From Deltaproteobacteria bacterium (GTDB lineage Bacteria; Myxococcota; JACPTQ01): 64,000 bases of DNA. Below the pieces are notes generated by a model. It saw only the letters and a program-made list of their open reading frames with translations, was not told where the DNA came from and did no database searches. Every line of letters begins with the position of its first letter. Positions within the stretch are counted from its first letter, which is position 1. The stretch spans positions 1 to 64,000 of the forward strand of contig JACPTQ010000066.1 of the NCBI GenBank assembly GCA_016192705.1, in the 5' to 3' direction. This document shows, piece after piece, positions 24,752-32,657 of this stretch. The translations under genes and the position numbers were made by a program.

Positions 24752-27111
24752 GGCGCGAACTTGAGAAGCACGACGTTAGGCGAATCGGTCGACGGCCCGG
24801 CGTTCGGACCCGCGCCAAAATCGACTGGGTAAAAAATGTCGGCGAGCGCCCAGATTTCGTCGCTGGGCCCCGTTGCAACGGACGCGAGCCAACCCCACGC
24901 GTAGTAATTGTGGGGAGGAGCGAACGGCCCCTGTTTGAATCGCTGAGCCCACTTAAGCGACCCATCGGACCCGTATTTCGCCAGAAAAAAGTCGGGTGGA
25001 TAGCTGTAAGCCGACGTGCTCTCAAGCAGTTTCCCGCCAAAGTCGACCGTCCCCCAGAAAACCCCGCTCAAAATCAAATTGTTCTGGCGATCGACCGCAA
25101 GCCCGCCCAGATTCTGCGTGCTCGCCGCTTCAGTGGCCGGCGCGCCGATGTTCTTTGCCCATTGAAGTGTCCCGTCTGGTCCGGCGTACTGCACCAGGAA
25201 GATGTGTGATCGGTTCCACGGTGCAACCACGGTCCCTCCGCCCAAATCGGCCCAGTGCACGAAAGACCCGCCCACAACCGGATGCCCGTTCTCGCCGACG
25301 GCGACCGAAACAGTGTGGTCGTTGCTGCCGCCGCCAATCTGTTTCGACCAAAGGTGCGCGCCGGTCGCGGAGTATTTCGCGATGAATCCGTCGGAATAAT
25401 AGTAGGTGCCTATCGGCGTAAGGCGCCCGCCGCCCAAATCGATCCCGTACGAAAACGTCCCAACGACAAAGATATTGCCAGCTCCATCGATCGCGACATC
25501 GCGACTCCACCCCGACCCTCCGCTTGCGTCGACCGAAAACTGCTTTGACCACAACGGCGCACCGTCTTTCGATATCTTGGCGACATACGGAGCCCACCCA
25601 TTCGACCCATTTCGTAACTCGCCCCCACCAAAATCGATGGTCGGGCTGTAGAAACCTCCCGTGATGACCACGTTGCCTTCGCGGTCAACCGCAAGCCCTT
25701 GTGCGGTATCCACGTTACTTCCGCCGTAGCGCCGTGACCAGACGTGTTGCCCAGCTGAAGAGAATTTCGCAACGAAGATGTCGAAGGTCGGCGCACCCCC
25801 TTGCGCCGCGGGCCCCCGCGCGCTGATCAGCGCATCGGACGGGGCGCCGCCGATGTTCATTTCACCGATGAACTCTCCGGCCACAACGACAGCCCCGGTG
25901 CTGTCGACCACGACCCTCCAAGCCGATTCGCACGGCGGGTGTTGCGTGGAATAGTAGTATGGATAGTAGTAGTAATTGTAGTAGCCGTAGGGGTAAGTTG
26001 GACAATAGTAATTGTAAGGTATTGCCCCTCCATCGCTTCCAAAAGATTTCGACCAAATCGTAGCGCCCGACGACGAGAATTTCGCGATAAAGGCGTCTTC
26101 GGCGCCGTTGCTTCGGAGGAGACCGCCACCAAAGTCGATCGTGTTCGAGAATGTTCCCGAGATAACGGCGGCCCCCGAAGGGTCAGAAGCGGCCGACGCC
26201 CCCCAAGCCGATCCCGGAAATCCGAAGCGCCGTTCCCAGGCGAGACCCGTTCGGGTGAACTGCGCCGTAAGGCGATGCGACTCGTCGATCGCGATGGTGC
26301 ACGGAGATCGAGTGCCCGTGCAGGTGCAAGCGGGCGGCGCGCAGGCGCCAAGCCAACCGCTAAAGATCGTCCCCAAGTCGGCGCGCGCGGTGAGCGTGAC
26401 AACGACGTCGTGCGGAAACGCCGCGGTGCAGGCCGGGCCGCAGTTGATCCCCGCGGGATCGGACGTCACCGTCCCCGTGCCTCCCGGATCGCTGGCGTTA
26501 CGACCGATTCGACGCGGAACGACCGTCAGGGTTGGGCCGAAGTTTGCCTCAACTTGCTTCGGCCCATCAACGGTCAACGTGCAGTTCTGCGCGGTTCCAG
26601 AGCATGCGCCCGACCATCCTGTAAAGGCGCCACCATTCTCTGCGAGAGCCGTGAGCGTGACCTCCGCGCCTTCGTCAAACGTCGCGACGCAAAGCGCCCC
26701 GCAGTAAATCCCCGTCGGGCTCGAAGCGACAACGCCACCCGGCGAAGTAACAACGGTTACCGCGTGGCCAGTCCCCGGGGCCGTGCGTCGAAAACGCGCA
26801 ACGACGTTTGTGTCGCCCCTCTGCTCGAAAACGCAGCGCGCCGTCCCTTCGCACGGTCCCGACCACCCGTCAAAGACGGACCCGAGGTCAGCCGACGCGG
26901 AAAGCGTCACGGTTCGGCCAATGCGAAAGAGCACGGAGCACGTCGAGCCGCAGTAAACGGCGTCCGGCTGCGACGTCACGAGGCCGCTCCCGCTCCCCGA
27001 GCGCGTGACCGAGACACTCGCATACTCAAGGACGGCGCCATCGGCCGGCGCTTCGTCTGGAGGCGTCGAGCTACACGCGATCGCGACGAGAAACAGAATA
27101 CCTTTTCGCAT
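24748..27111 (-). CDS. Lipoprotein with three Cys-bearing InlB-like repeats and a beta-propeller, Tyr-rich insert
   Basis: The 787-residue paralogue of the next gene starts at ATG 27111 (ribosome site GAGGG) with the lipoprotein signal MRKGILFLVAIAC. Three divergent InlB-type repeats follow (VYCGSTC...FDGWSGPC, IYCGALC...FTGWSGAC, INCGPAC...FSGWLGAC), then propeller blades such as NIFVVGTFSYGIDLGGG. A blade loop contains a Tyr-rich insert (about 15 Tyr in 25 residues, encoded by 25951-26024) that is absent from the paralogue and lies in AT-rich TAG-type repeats. Surface exposure is inferred. Confidence 0.85.
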   Translation of the reverse strand: MRKGILFLVAIACSSTPPDEAPADGAVLEYASVSVTRSGSGSGLVTSQPDAVYCGSTCSVLFRIGRTVTLSASADLGSVFDGWSGPCEGTARCVFEQRGDTNVVARFRRTAPGTGHAVTVVTSPGGVVASSPTGIYCGALCVATFDEGAEVTLTALAENGGAFTGWSGACSGTAQNCTLTVDGPKQVEANFGPTLTVVPRRIGRNASDPGGTGTVTSDPAGINCGPACTAAFPHDVVVTLTARADLGTIFSGWLGACAPPACTCTGTRSPCTIAIDESHRLTAQFTRTGLAWERRFGFPGSAWGASAASDPSGAAVISGTFSNTIDFGGGLLRSNGAEDAFIAKFSSSGATIWSKSFGSDGGAIPYNYYCPTYPYGYYNYYYYPYYYSTQHPPCESAWRVVVDSTGAVVVAGEFIGEMNIGGAPSDALISARGPAAQGGAPTFDIFVAKFSSAGQHVWSRRYGGSNVDTAQGLAVDREGNVVITGGFYSPTIDFGGGELRNGSNGWAPYVAKISKDGAPLWSKQFSVDASGGSGWSRDVAIDGAGNIFVVGTFSYGIDLGGGRLTPIGTYYYSDGFIAKYSATGAHLWSKQIGGGSNDHTVSVAVGENGHPVVGGSFVHWADLGGGTVVAPWNRSHIFLVQYAGPDGTLQWAKNIGAPATEAASTQNLGGLAVDRQNNLILSGVFWGTVDFGGKLLESTSAYSYPPDFFLAKYGSDGSLKWAQRFKQGPFAPPHNYYAWGWLASVATGPSDEIWALADIFYPVDFGAGPNAGPSTDSPNVVLLKFAP
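25951..26024. repeat. AT-rich TAG/TAT microsatellite inside a propeller blade
   Basis: Imperfect tandem AGTAGT/GTAATTGT triplets stand out from the GC-rich surroundings. On the coding (minus) strand they read almost only TAC and TAT tyrosine codons with some Asn and Pro. Confidence 0.6.
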
Positions 27112-27251
27112 CGCCACCCTCTTAGGTTCGATCCCGGATTCCCGTAACCTATTCTCCTCTCTCACCCAGGAGACGGTTCGACGACGTCGTTGTTGCAAAG
27201 AAATCGATCGCAACACGAGATCGGGGATCGATTCTGTTTGTTGAACGCGTT

Positions 27252-27995
27252 TTAGGGCGCGCAGTTCGCGTCGATGTTCCGCACAAAAGACTCAAAAAAC
27301 TCAGCGCCAGCCTCGGCACCCAGGAATGCGCCTTTCACCGGCCGGAGCGTCGATAAGATTTCTACGTAGCGCGCCAGAAACCGCGCCGCCAACGGCCGAT
27401 ACGACCAATGCCACCGCTCCTCGCCATATCCATGCGCGAACTTTCCGCCGTTTCGCGTCCCGGGCGCTCCCCGATACGGCTGGCAAAACCCGAACCGCGA
27501 CGCGTTCTTTTCGAGCCATTCGTAAACGGGGCGCCCCTTCGCGCTCGTCCACGCCGCATCGACGAGGCAATCGCCGCCACAGTTCGGGTGCCCGAGATCG
27601 ACATCGGTCCCCCAATGGTGCCGACTCGTCCCCGGCATCGACGACCACTGCAAAATTCGCAGCGCGCGCGCGCGATCGTCCGTGGCCCCCGGTTCCTTCC
27701 GCCATTTTCGTTCCCAAATGGTTTTTTGATCCGCAAATGTCCGCGTCGCCGACGGAACCCAAAGGCGAATCTTCGCTTCTTTCCACGCTGCGTCCGCCAT
27801 TTCCCGATAGCGCTTCGCCACTTCGCCCCGCAAGCACTTTCCATTACCCAGCGACACGAATCCCGCACGCCCACACGCCCGCGAAAACTTTCCGAGCAGG
27901 TCGTTCGCCGAAATCTCCACGTCGCCAGCGTTCGCCTGCGATCCGGCCACGAAGCCGACCAACAACAAGATTGCGCTCCATCGATTCATGCCCAC
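27252..27995 (-). CDS. D-Ala-D-Ala carboxypeptidase-like peptidase (VanY/M15B, LAS family)
   Basis: The 247-residue product has a cleavable signal (AILLLVGFVAGSQANA) and the LAS metallopeptidase motifs: VPSATRTFADQ, MPGTSRHHWGTDVDL (His and Asp zinc ligands) and GYGEERWHWSY (catalytic Glu and last His). Such enzymes trim D-amino-acid termini of peptidoglycan stem peptides in the periplasm. It contains extra Cys pairs (NCGGDC) that could be disulfides. It lies upstream of the InlB-repeat lipoproteins with a 140-base gap. Confidence 0.88.
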   Translation of the reverse strand: MGMNRWSAILLLVGFVAGSQANAGDVEISANDLLGKFSRACGRAGFVSLGNGKCLRGEVAKRYREMADAAWKEAKIRLWVPSATRTFADQKTIWERKWRKEPGATDDRARALRILQWSSMPGTSRHHWGTDVDLGHPNCGGDCLVDAAWTSAKGRPVYEWLEKNASRFGFCQPYRGAPGTRNGGKFAHGYGEERWHWSYRPLAARFLARYVEILSTLRPVKGAFLGAEAGAEFFESFVRNIDANCAP

Positions 27996-28031
27996 TTAGA
28001 CGGCCGCGACGCTCCGAATATTCATCCGGGC

Positions 28032-29189
28032 CTACGACCCGTATTTTTCCTTTTGAAGGACGCGCTTTCGCGCCGCCGTTTGAACAACGTTTGAAATGTT
28101 CTTACTTTTCGCGAGAATCTTGAGATGGTCGTCGCGGAGCGTCTGCAAGAACTGCAGAGCAAACGGAAGTGGCGTCTTCGGATTGGTCGCGAGATTCCAG
28201 CGCACCTGATAGTTCTTTGTCCACTCGCGGTTTTTCGAAATGTACCGAATCACGTCGTCAATGAGCGACTTGTTCGCGGACAGCACGACAATTTCGTTCT
28301 CCGTCATGCGCGGATTCTTCACGGCCGCACTCGCGATGAGGCGATTGGATTCGCGGATGAGTTTTCCACGAACCTCTTTGTTTCCCAACTGCGCATACCG
28401 AATCTTTTGCGAAATGTTCATCGACAAAAGCAGCTTCGTGACCGACGCCACCTTCTCCGTGTTTTCGCCCTCTTCCTTCTCGTCCTCGTCAAACAAGCTT
28501 CGCGTATCATCGGCCGACAGCCGAATGTAACCGCCACTCGCCGCCGCAACTTCGGCCGGCGCTTCGGTCTCGACCGGCAACGCGACCTCAATCGGCGCCG
28601 TCGCGGGAACCCCTTTCTCCGTTTTCAAAACGCCGAGCGCCTCAGCCGCCTCCTGAAACGCCGGTATGCCGTCGACGATGACGCCATTTCGAACCGCAAA
28701 ATCGATCACGCGATCGACGGTCGACATCCGCGTGCCCTTGTTGAAATAAAGCCCCTCGATGATCTTCGGGTGTCTCAAGAGTCGCGCCTGATTCTCGGCG
28801 ATGATTTCGAGCTCGCGCTCTTTGCACGTCGTCGCGAGATACGCAAACGTCTCGTCGTGCGTCGCGGGGTTCAAAAGCACTTTCTCAACGAGCCCCGGCA
28901 CCTTGGGCCCCCGCGCGCGCGCGATATGGTCGAGCACCTGCGGTGGCAACGCCGTGCTTGCAACGCCCATAACGATTTTGTCGGGGATTCCCGCGAGCGT
29001 TGCTTTCGCAGCCGCGGCGACCCCAGCGTCGGCGTCGTACATCAAAAGGTACGCAACCTTAACGAGCTCGCCGGGCGGCATGGGGGCGAGCCCCTTGGCC
29101 GCCATCATCTTGAAGGGCACCGGCGATTTCGGGTCGCAGTGCTTTCTGAGCGCGTCCGGAATCTCCGTTAGGGTAAAGGTTACCTGCAA
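28032..29189 (-). CDS. Conserved cytoplasmic protein of unknown function, two helical halves
   Basis: The 385-residue product is helical and lacks a signal peptide. Its N-terminal half (YLLMYDADAGVAAAAKATLAGIPD) resembles HEAT/DUF2336-like repeats. A Glu/Asp-rich linker (DEDEKEEGENTEKV) leads to a Lys/Arg-rich C-terminal half (LLLSMNISQKIRYAQLGNKE, LRDDHLKILAKSKNISNVV). I do not recognise a named family. It begins two bases after the stop of the EF-G-like gene, so the pair is co-transcribed, which hints at a translation- or GTPase-related role. Confidence 0.75.
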   Translation of the reverse strand: MQVTFTLTEIPDALRKHCDPKSPVPFKMMAAKGLAPMPPGELVKVAYLLMYDADAGVAAAAKATLAGIPDKIVMGVASTALPPQVLDHIARARGPKVPGLVEKVLLNPATHDETFAYLATTCKERELEIIAENQARLLRHPKIIEGLYFNKGTRMSTVDRVIDFAVRNGVIVDGIPAFQEAAEALGVLKTEKGVPATAPIEVALPVETEAPAEVAAASGGYIRLSADDTRSLFDEDEKEEGENTEKVASVTKLLLSMNISQKIRYAQLGNKEVRGKLIRESNRLIASAAVKNPRMTENEIVVLSANKSLIDDVIRYISKNREWTKNYQVRWNLATNPKTPLPFALQFLQTLRDDHLKILAKSKNISNVVQTAARKRVLQKEKYGS

Positions 29190-29191
29190 AT

Positions 29192-31303
29192 TTATTCGTC
29201 CTCTTCCTCTTCTTCGCCCTTATACGCCGCGACGATCTTATGCGCCTCATCCGGCGGAACCTCTTCGTTGTGCGACCAATGCATCGTGAAACCGCCCTGA
29301 CCGCTCGTCATCGAACGCAAATCCGCCGCATACCGCTGCACCTTTGAAAGCGGCACCGTCGCCTTGATGACCGACGATTTCCCGACGGTCTCGTACCCCG
29401 CGACCTTCCCGCGCCGACTCGACAAATCGCCGATGATGTCGCCCATAAACTGCTCGGGCACTGTGATTTCCATCGACACGATCGGCTCGAGCAGGCACGG
29501 CTTCGCTTGCTTGAAGACCGCCTGAAACCCTTTGCGCCCCGCGATCTGAAACGCGATGTCGCTCGAATCGACGTCGTGGTACTTGCCGTCGAAGCACGTC
29601 ACGCGCACATCAACGACCGGATACCCCGCGATGACGCCGTCCGCCATGCGCTTCACGATCCCCTTCTCGACCGACGGAATAAACTGCCGCGGGATCGATC
29701 CGCCGACGATCGCGTCGACGTATTCAAACCCACCGCTCCGCGGCATCGGCTCAACGCGCAAGTAACACACCCCAAACTGCCCGCGACCGCCCGACTGTTT
29801 CTTGTGCTTCCCCTCGCCTTCCGCCTTCCCTTTGCACGTCTCTTTGTACGGCACCTTCGGCACCGTCAAATCGACGTCCACCTTGAATTTCCGCTTAAGC
29901 TTCTCGGCGTGCGTCTCGACGTGCACCTGCCCGAGCCCCGACAAAAGCATCTCTTTCGTCTGCTCATCGCGCGTCACGCGCAACGTAAAATCTTCCTCGC
30001 ACAAGCGATGAAGCGCCGCGCCGATCTTGTCCTCGTCGCCTTTCGACTTCGCGTGAATCGCATACGAGATAACGGGTGGCGGCGCCTCAATGAGCGGATA
30101 CGTGACGACGTGCTTATCGTCGACGACGAGCGTGTCGCCGGTCTGCGTCTCCTTGAGCTTCGCAACCGCGATGATGTCGCCCGCGCCCGCTTCGTCGGTC
30201 GGCTCGAGTTTTGAGCCAAGCATCAAGTTGAGTTGCCCGATCCGCTCCTTCGATTTTCGCGTCGCGTTGTATAGGTCGGAATCGCTCTTCAGCACCCCCG
30301 AAAAGATGCGCATCACGGACAACTTGCCGACCGCGCTGTCGAGCGTCTTGAACACCAAGGCCGACATCGGGTCTGACTCGCTTCGCGCGCGTTCAACGTC
30401 CGCGCCATCGGCCGCGCGTCCTGCAAGCGTCGCGCGATCACCCGGCGACGGGAACGACGTCGCGATGAGGTCGACGAGCTGCGCAACGCCGACGTTCTTA
30501 CTCCCCGAGCCGCACAAGACCGGAATCACAAGCCCCGTCGCGATCGCCTTCTGGAGACCCTGGTTAATCTCGTCTTCAGACAAGTCGCCGCCCTCGAGGT
30601 ATTTTTCGATGAGCTTGTCGTCGGCTTCCGCGATGCGTTCGATAACAGCGCTTCGCGCCGCGGCAACGGCGTCTTTCATCGCCGCCGGAACGTCGATTGC
30701 GGTTGCCGTTCCCGATCCATCGACCGCGTACTTGTACGCCTTGAGCGACAAGAGGTCGACGACGCCTTCAAACGTTTCGGCTTGTCCCATCGGCATCTGC
30801 AGCGCGACCGTGCGCGGAACTTCTTTCCCATCAACGAATCCAATCGTTTTGTGAATGTCGGCGAGGCACGTCTCAAAGTTCGCGCGCTCGCGATCCATTT
30901 TCGTGACGAACACGACGCGCGGAACTTTCAAATCCTCGGCGTACCCCGCGAGCCGCTCCGTCATGATTTCAACGCCGTGTGGCGCCGACACAACGATCAC
31001 CGCTGCATCGGCAACGACGAGGCAGTTTCGCGTGTCTGGAAAAAAATCTTTCTCGCCCGGCGTATCGAGAATCGTGAAGTGGCGCTTCTTCCACTCGAAG
31101 TGCCCGTACGCACTGGATATCGTGAGGCGGCGTCGCTTTTCTTCGGGCTCGTAATCGAACGTCGACGATTCGTTGTCGGTCGCCCCGAGCCGCGTCGTCG
31201 CCTTCGCTGAGAAAAGGCACGCCTCGGCCAGCGATGTTTTCCCGACACCCTGGTGGGCCACGATGGCAACATTCCTCACGTCCTTTTGCGCGAATTTCCT
31301 CAC
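29192..31303 (-). CDS. Elongation factor G-like GTPase (divergent EF-G paralogue)
   Basis: The 703-residue product has the five-domain EF-G layout: P-loop AHQGVGKTSL (16-25), domain II, and a domain III motif SGLGQVHVETH. Domain IV follows (QSGGRGQFGVCYLRVEP; YHDVDSSDIAFQIAGRKGF), then domain V (EITVPEQFMGDIIGDLSSRRGKV). The switch II DTPGH is DTPGEKDF, with catalytic His replaced by Glu84, and NKxD is TKMD (134-137). It ends in an acidic EEEEEDE tail. These changes fit the non-canonical EF-G-like subfamily rather than the main translocase, so GTP hydrolysis and function may differ. Confidence 0.9.
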   Translation of the reverse strand: MRKFAQKDVRNVAIVAHQGVGKTSLAEACLFSAKATTRLGATDNESSTFDYEPEEKRRRLTISSAYGHFEWKKRHFTILDTPGEKDFFPDTRNCLVVADAAVIVVSAPHGVEIMTERLAGYAEDLKVPRVVFVTKMDRERANFETCLADIHKTIGFVDGKEVPRTVALQMPMGQAETFEGVVDLLSLKAYKYAVDGSGTATAIDVPAAMKDAVAAARSAVIERIAEADDKLIEKYLEGGDLSEDEINQGLQKAIATGLVIPVLCGSGSKNVGVAQLVDLIATSFPSPGDRATLAGRAADGADVERARSESDPMSALVFKTLDSAVGKLSVMRIFSGVLKSDSDLYNATRKSKERIGQLNLMLGSKLEPTDEAGAGDIIAVAKLKETQTGDTLVVDDKHVVTYPLIEAPPPVISYAIHAKSKGDEDKIGAALHRLCEEDFTLRVTRDEQTKEMLLSGLGQVHVETHAEKLKRKFKVDVDLTVPKVPYKETCKGKAEGEGKHKKQSGGRGQFGVCYLRVEPMPRSGGFEYVDAIVGGSIPRQFIPSVEKGIVKRMADGVIAGYPVVDVRVTCFDGKYHDVDSSDIAFQIAGRKGFQAVFKQAKPCLLEPIVSMEITVPEQFMGDIIGDLSSRRGKVAGYETVGKSSVIKATVPLSKVQRYAADLRSMTSGQGGFTMHWSHNEEVPPDEAHKIVAAYKGEEEEEDE

Positions 31304-31343
31304 GAAACACCCCTTTCCGTTTCAGAAACAAATGAGCCGACGG

Positions 31344-31438
31344 GCTTAAAGGTGGGGTTCGCGCTCTGCAAGCAGGCGCTCCCCATTTTGCTCGCGCACT
31401 CAAGCCACTGGCTTTCGTGCCAAAGGCTCGCAAAATTA
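31344..31438 (+). repeat. Structured palindromic repeat, copy 2
   Basis: It begins TTAAAGGTGGGGTTCGCGCTC. Hairpin GCGC-CTGC/GCAG-GCGC follows, then the outer stem ATTTTGCTCGC paired with a GCGAGC-type partner (GGCTCGCAAAATT), enclosing the inner hairpin AAGCCA/TGGCTT. Compared with copy 1 the stem bases differ on both sides, so pairing is kept. It lies between the divergent EF-G-like and lipoprotein genes. Confidence 0.7.
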
Positions 31439-31586
31439 CCGCGCGCGCGAATCCGCGTCAACCCTCGGAATCTGACGAGGTGCCGGTTTACAGGTTCGAG
31501 TCCGCACCAAGGAGATGCATCGACGCGCGTCGGTGTCAAACCGTTACCGTAGCCTGCCGGGACCCGACACGTTACGATGCTTGCCG

Positions 31587-32657
31587 ATGCGCAAGATGAT
31601 TCCCGTTTCCCTTCTCGCGATGATCGCGTGTACGAAGGAACCGGCGCCGTCTGCTCAAGCCACCCGAGATTTCAGCGAGTCCCGGCCCAGGGTGCGGGAA
31701 GCCGCGATTGACCCAAAAAACGTGGAGATCGCGCGCCGCGCGGTCGAGAGCGCGCGAAACCTCGTGCCGTATCGACGTGACGGCTGGAGCCCAGCCCAAG
31801 GCGCACCGGTTCTCTACCGCGTTTCGAGCGGTGGTTGGCATCTCGGCACGATCGATCGCGCTGAGGATGTTCGTTACCGCATTGAGGCGAAGCGCCACCG
31901 CTTGGATCGCTGGCTCGGACCGTTCGACGTCGGGCCGCCGCCCGAACTGGCCGACCCGGCCCCTCGGCCAGACGACGTCGTGCTGGTCCGGGGCCGTGGC
32001 GATGCTGAGTGGAGCGTTGGCCACGTAACGGCCGTGAACGGCGATCGCGTGCGCGTCCTCTTGGCCTCGGCCGAGACCCACGACATCGCGCGGGCCGATC
32101 TGGTGCGACTCGTCCCGCGTCAGAACGCGTGGCTGCCACCCTACACTCCAAAGACGATGACTATGCTCAGTCGATCGATGACAATGGCCGAGTTCTTGAG
32201 CGAGATGGGCGTGACCCGTTTCGACTTCCACCCGCACGCGGACAAAACAATCAAGTGGTACGCCGGCAGTCGCCGCATCGCGGACGCGCGTTACCGGATC
32301 ATTCTGTCTTGGGGCCCGTACCGGAAGTACACGATGGGGTGGGCCGTTGATGCGTTCGCTCGAAATGACTTCCCGGTGGTGCCAAAGCAGGATCCCGCGG
32401 AGCAAGCGGTGTACACGAACGTTCTCGAGGACGCGGCCTGGGAGCACGCCGCGCGCATTGCGGAACGTATCAGCGCCGATTTTTTCTATCGCGCAGGAAC
32501 CCTCTTCGTCGCGGTGAGCAACTTCCGTTTGCTCGTGCCGAAATCGGAGCTTGAAACGCGCGACATGAGCACGCACTCACGAGCCATCCTTGCTGAGAGT
32601 GCCGCCCCGAAGGACAGACCTGCTCCTCCACGGATTACTGACAAACGACCGCGTTAA
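31587..32657 (+). CDS. Lipoprotein of unknown function
   Basis: The 356-residue product starts with MRKMIPVSLLAMIAC, a lipoprotein signal; the open frame upstream to 31515 lacks support. The middle contains two SH3/Tudor-like strands (GAPVLYRVSSGGWHLGTIDR; DDVVLVRGRGDAEWSVGHV), both of the form 'value, Trp, GxV/I', suggesting duplicated small barrels. The C-terminal half (TRFDFHPHADKTIKWYAGS) is unrecognised. Its end overlaps the convergent DAG-linker lipoprotein by 23 bases. Confidence 0.75.
   Translation: MRKMIPVSLLAMIACTKEPAPSAQATRDFSESRPRVREAAIDPKNVEIARRAVESARNLVPYRRDGWSPAQGAPVLYRVSSGGWHLGTIDRAEDVRYRIEAKRHRLDRWLGPFDVGPPPELADPAPRPDDVVLVRGRGDAEWSVGHVTAVNGDRVRVLLASAETHDIARADLVRLVPRQNAWLPPYTPKTMTMLSRSMTMAEFLSEMGVTRFDFHPHADKTIKWYAGSRRIADARYRIILSWGPYRKYTMGWAVDAFARNDFPVVPKQDPAEQAVYTNVLEDAAWEHAARIAERISADFFYRAGTLFVAVSNFRLLVPKSELETRDMSTHSRAILAESAAPKDRPAPPRITDKRPR

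Noticed and set aside
25801-27147. 448-codon plus-strand frame antisense to the InlB-repeat lipoprotein
   Set aside because: Arg/Ala-rich composition mirrors the GC-biased third positions of the real gene; no recognisable motif.
31470-31535. tRNA-like segment with GGTTCGAGTCC followed by GCACCA and a CCTCG/CGAGG hairpin
   Set aside because: The T-stem flanking TTCGAGT pairs only two bases, no matching 5' acceptor strand or D-arm was found upstream, and the apparent anticodon loop has eight bases. At best a decayed tRNA.
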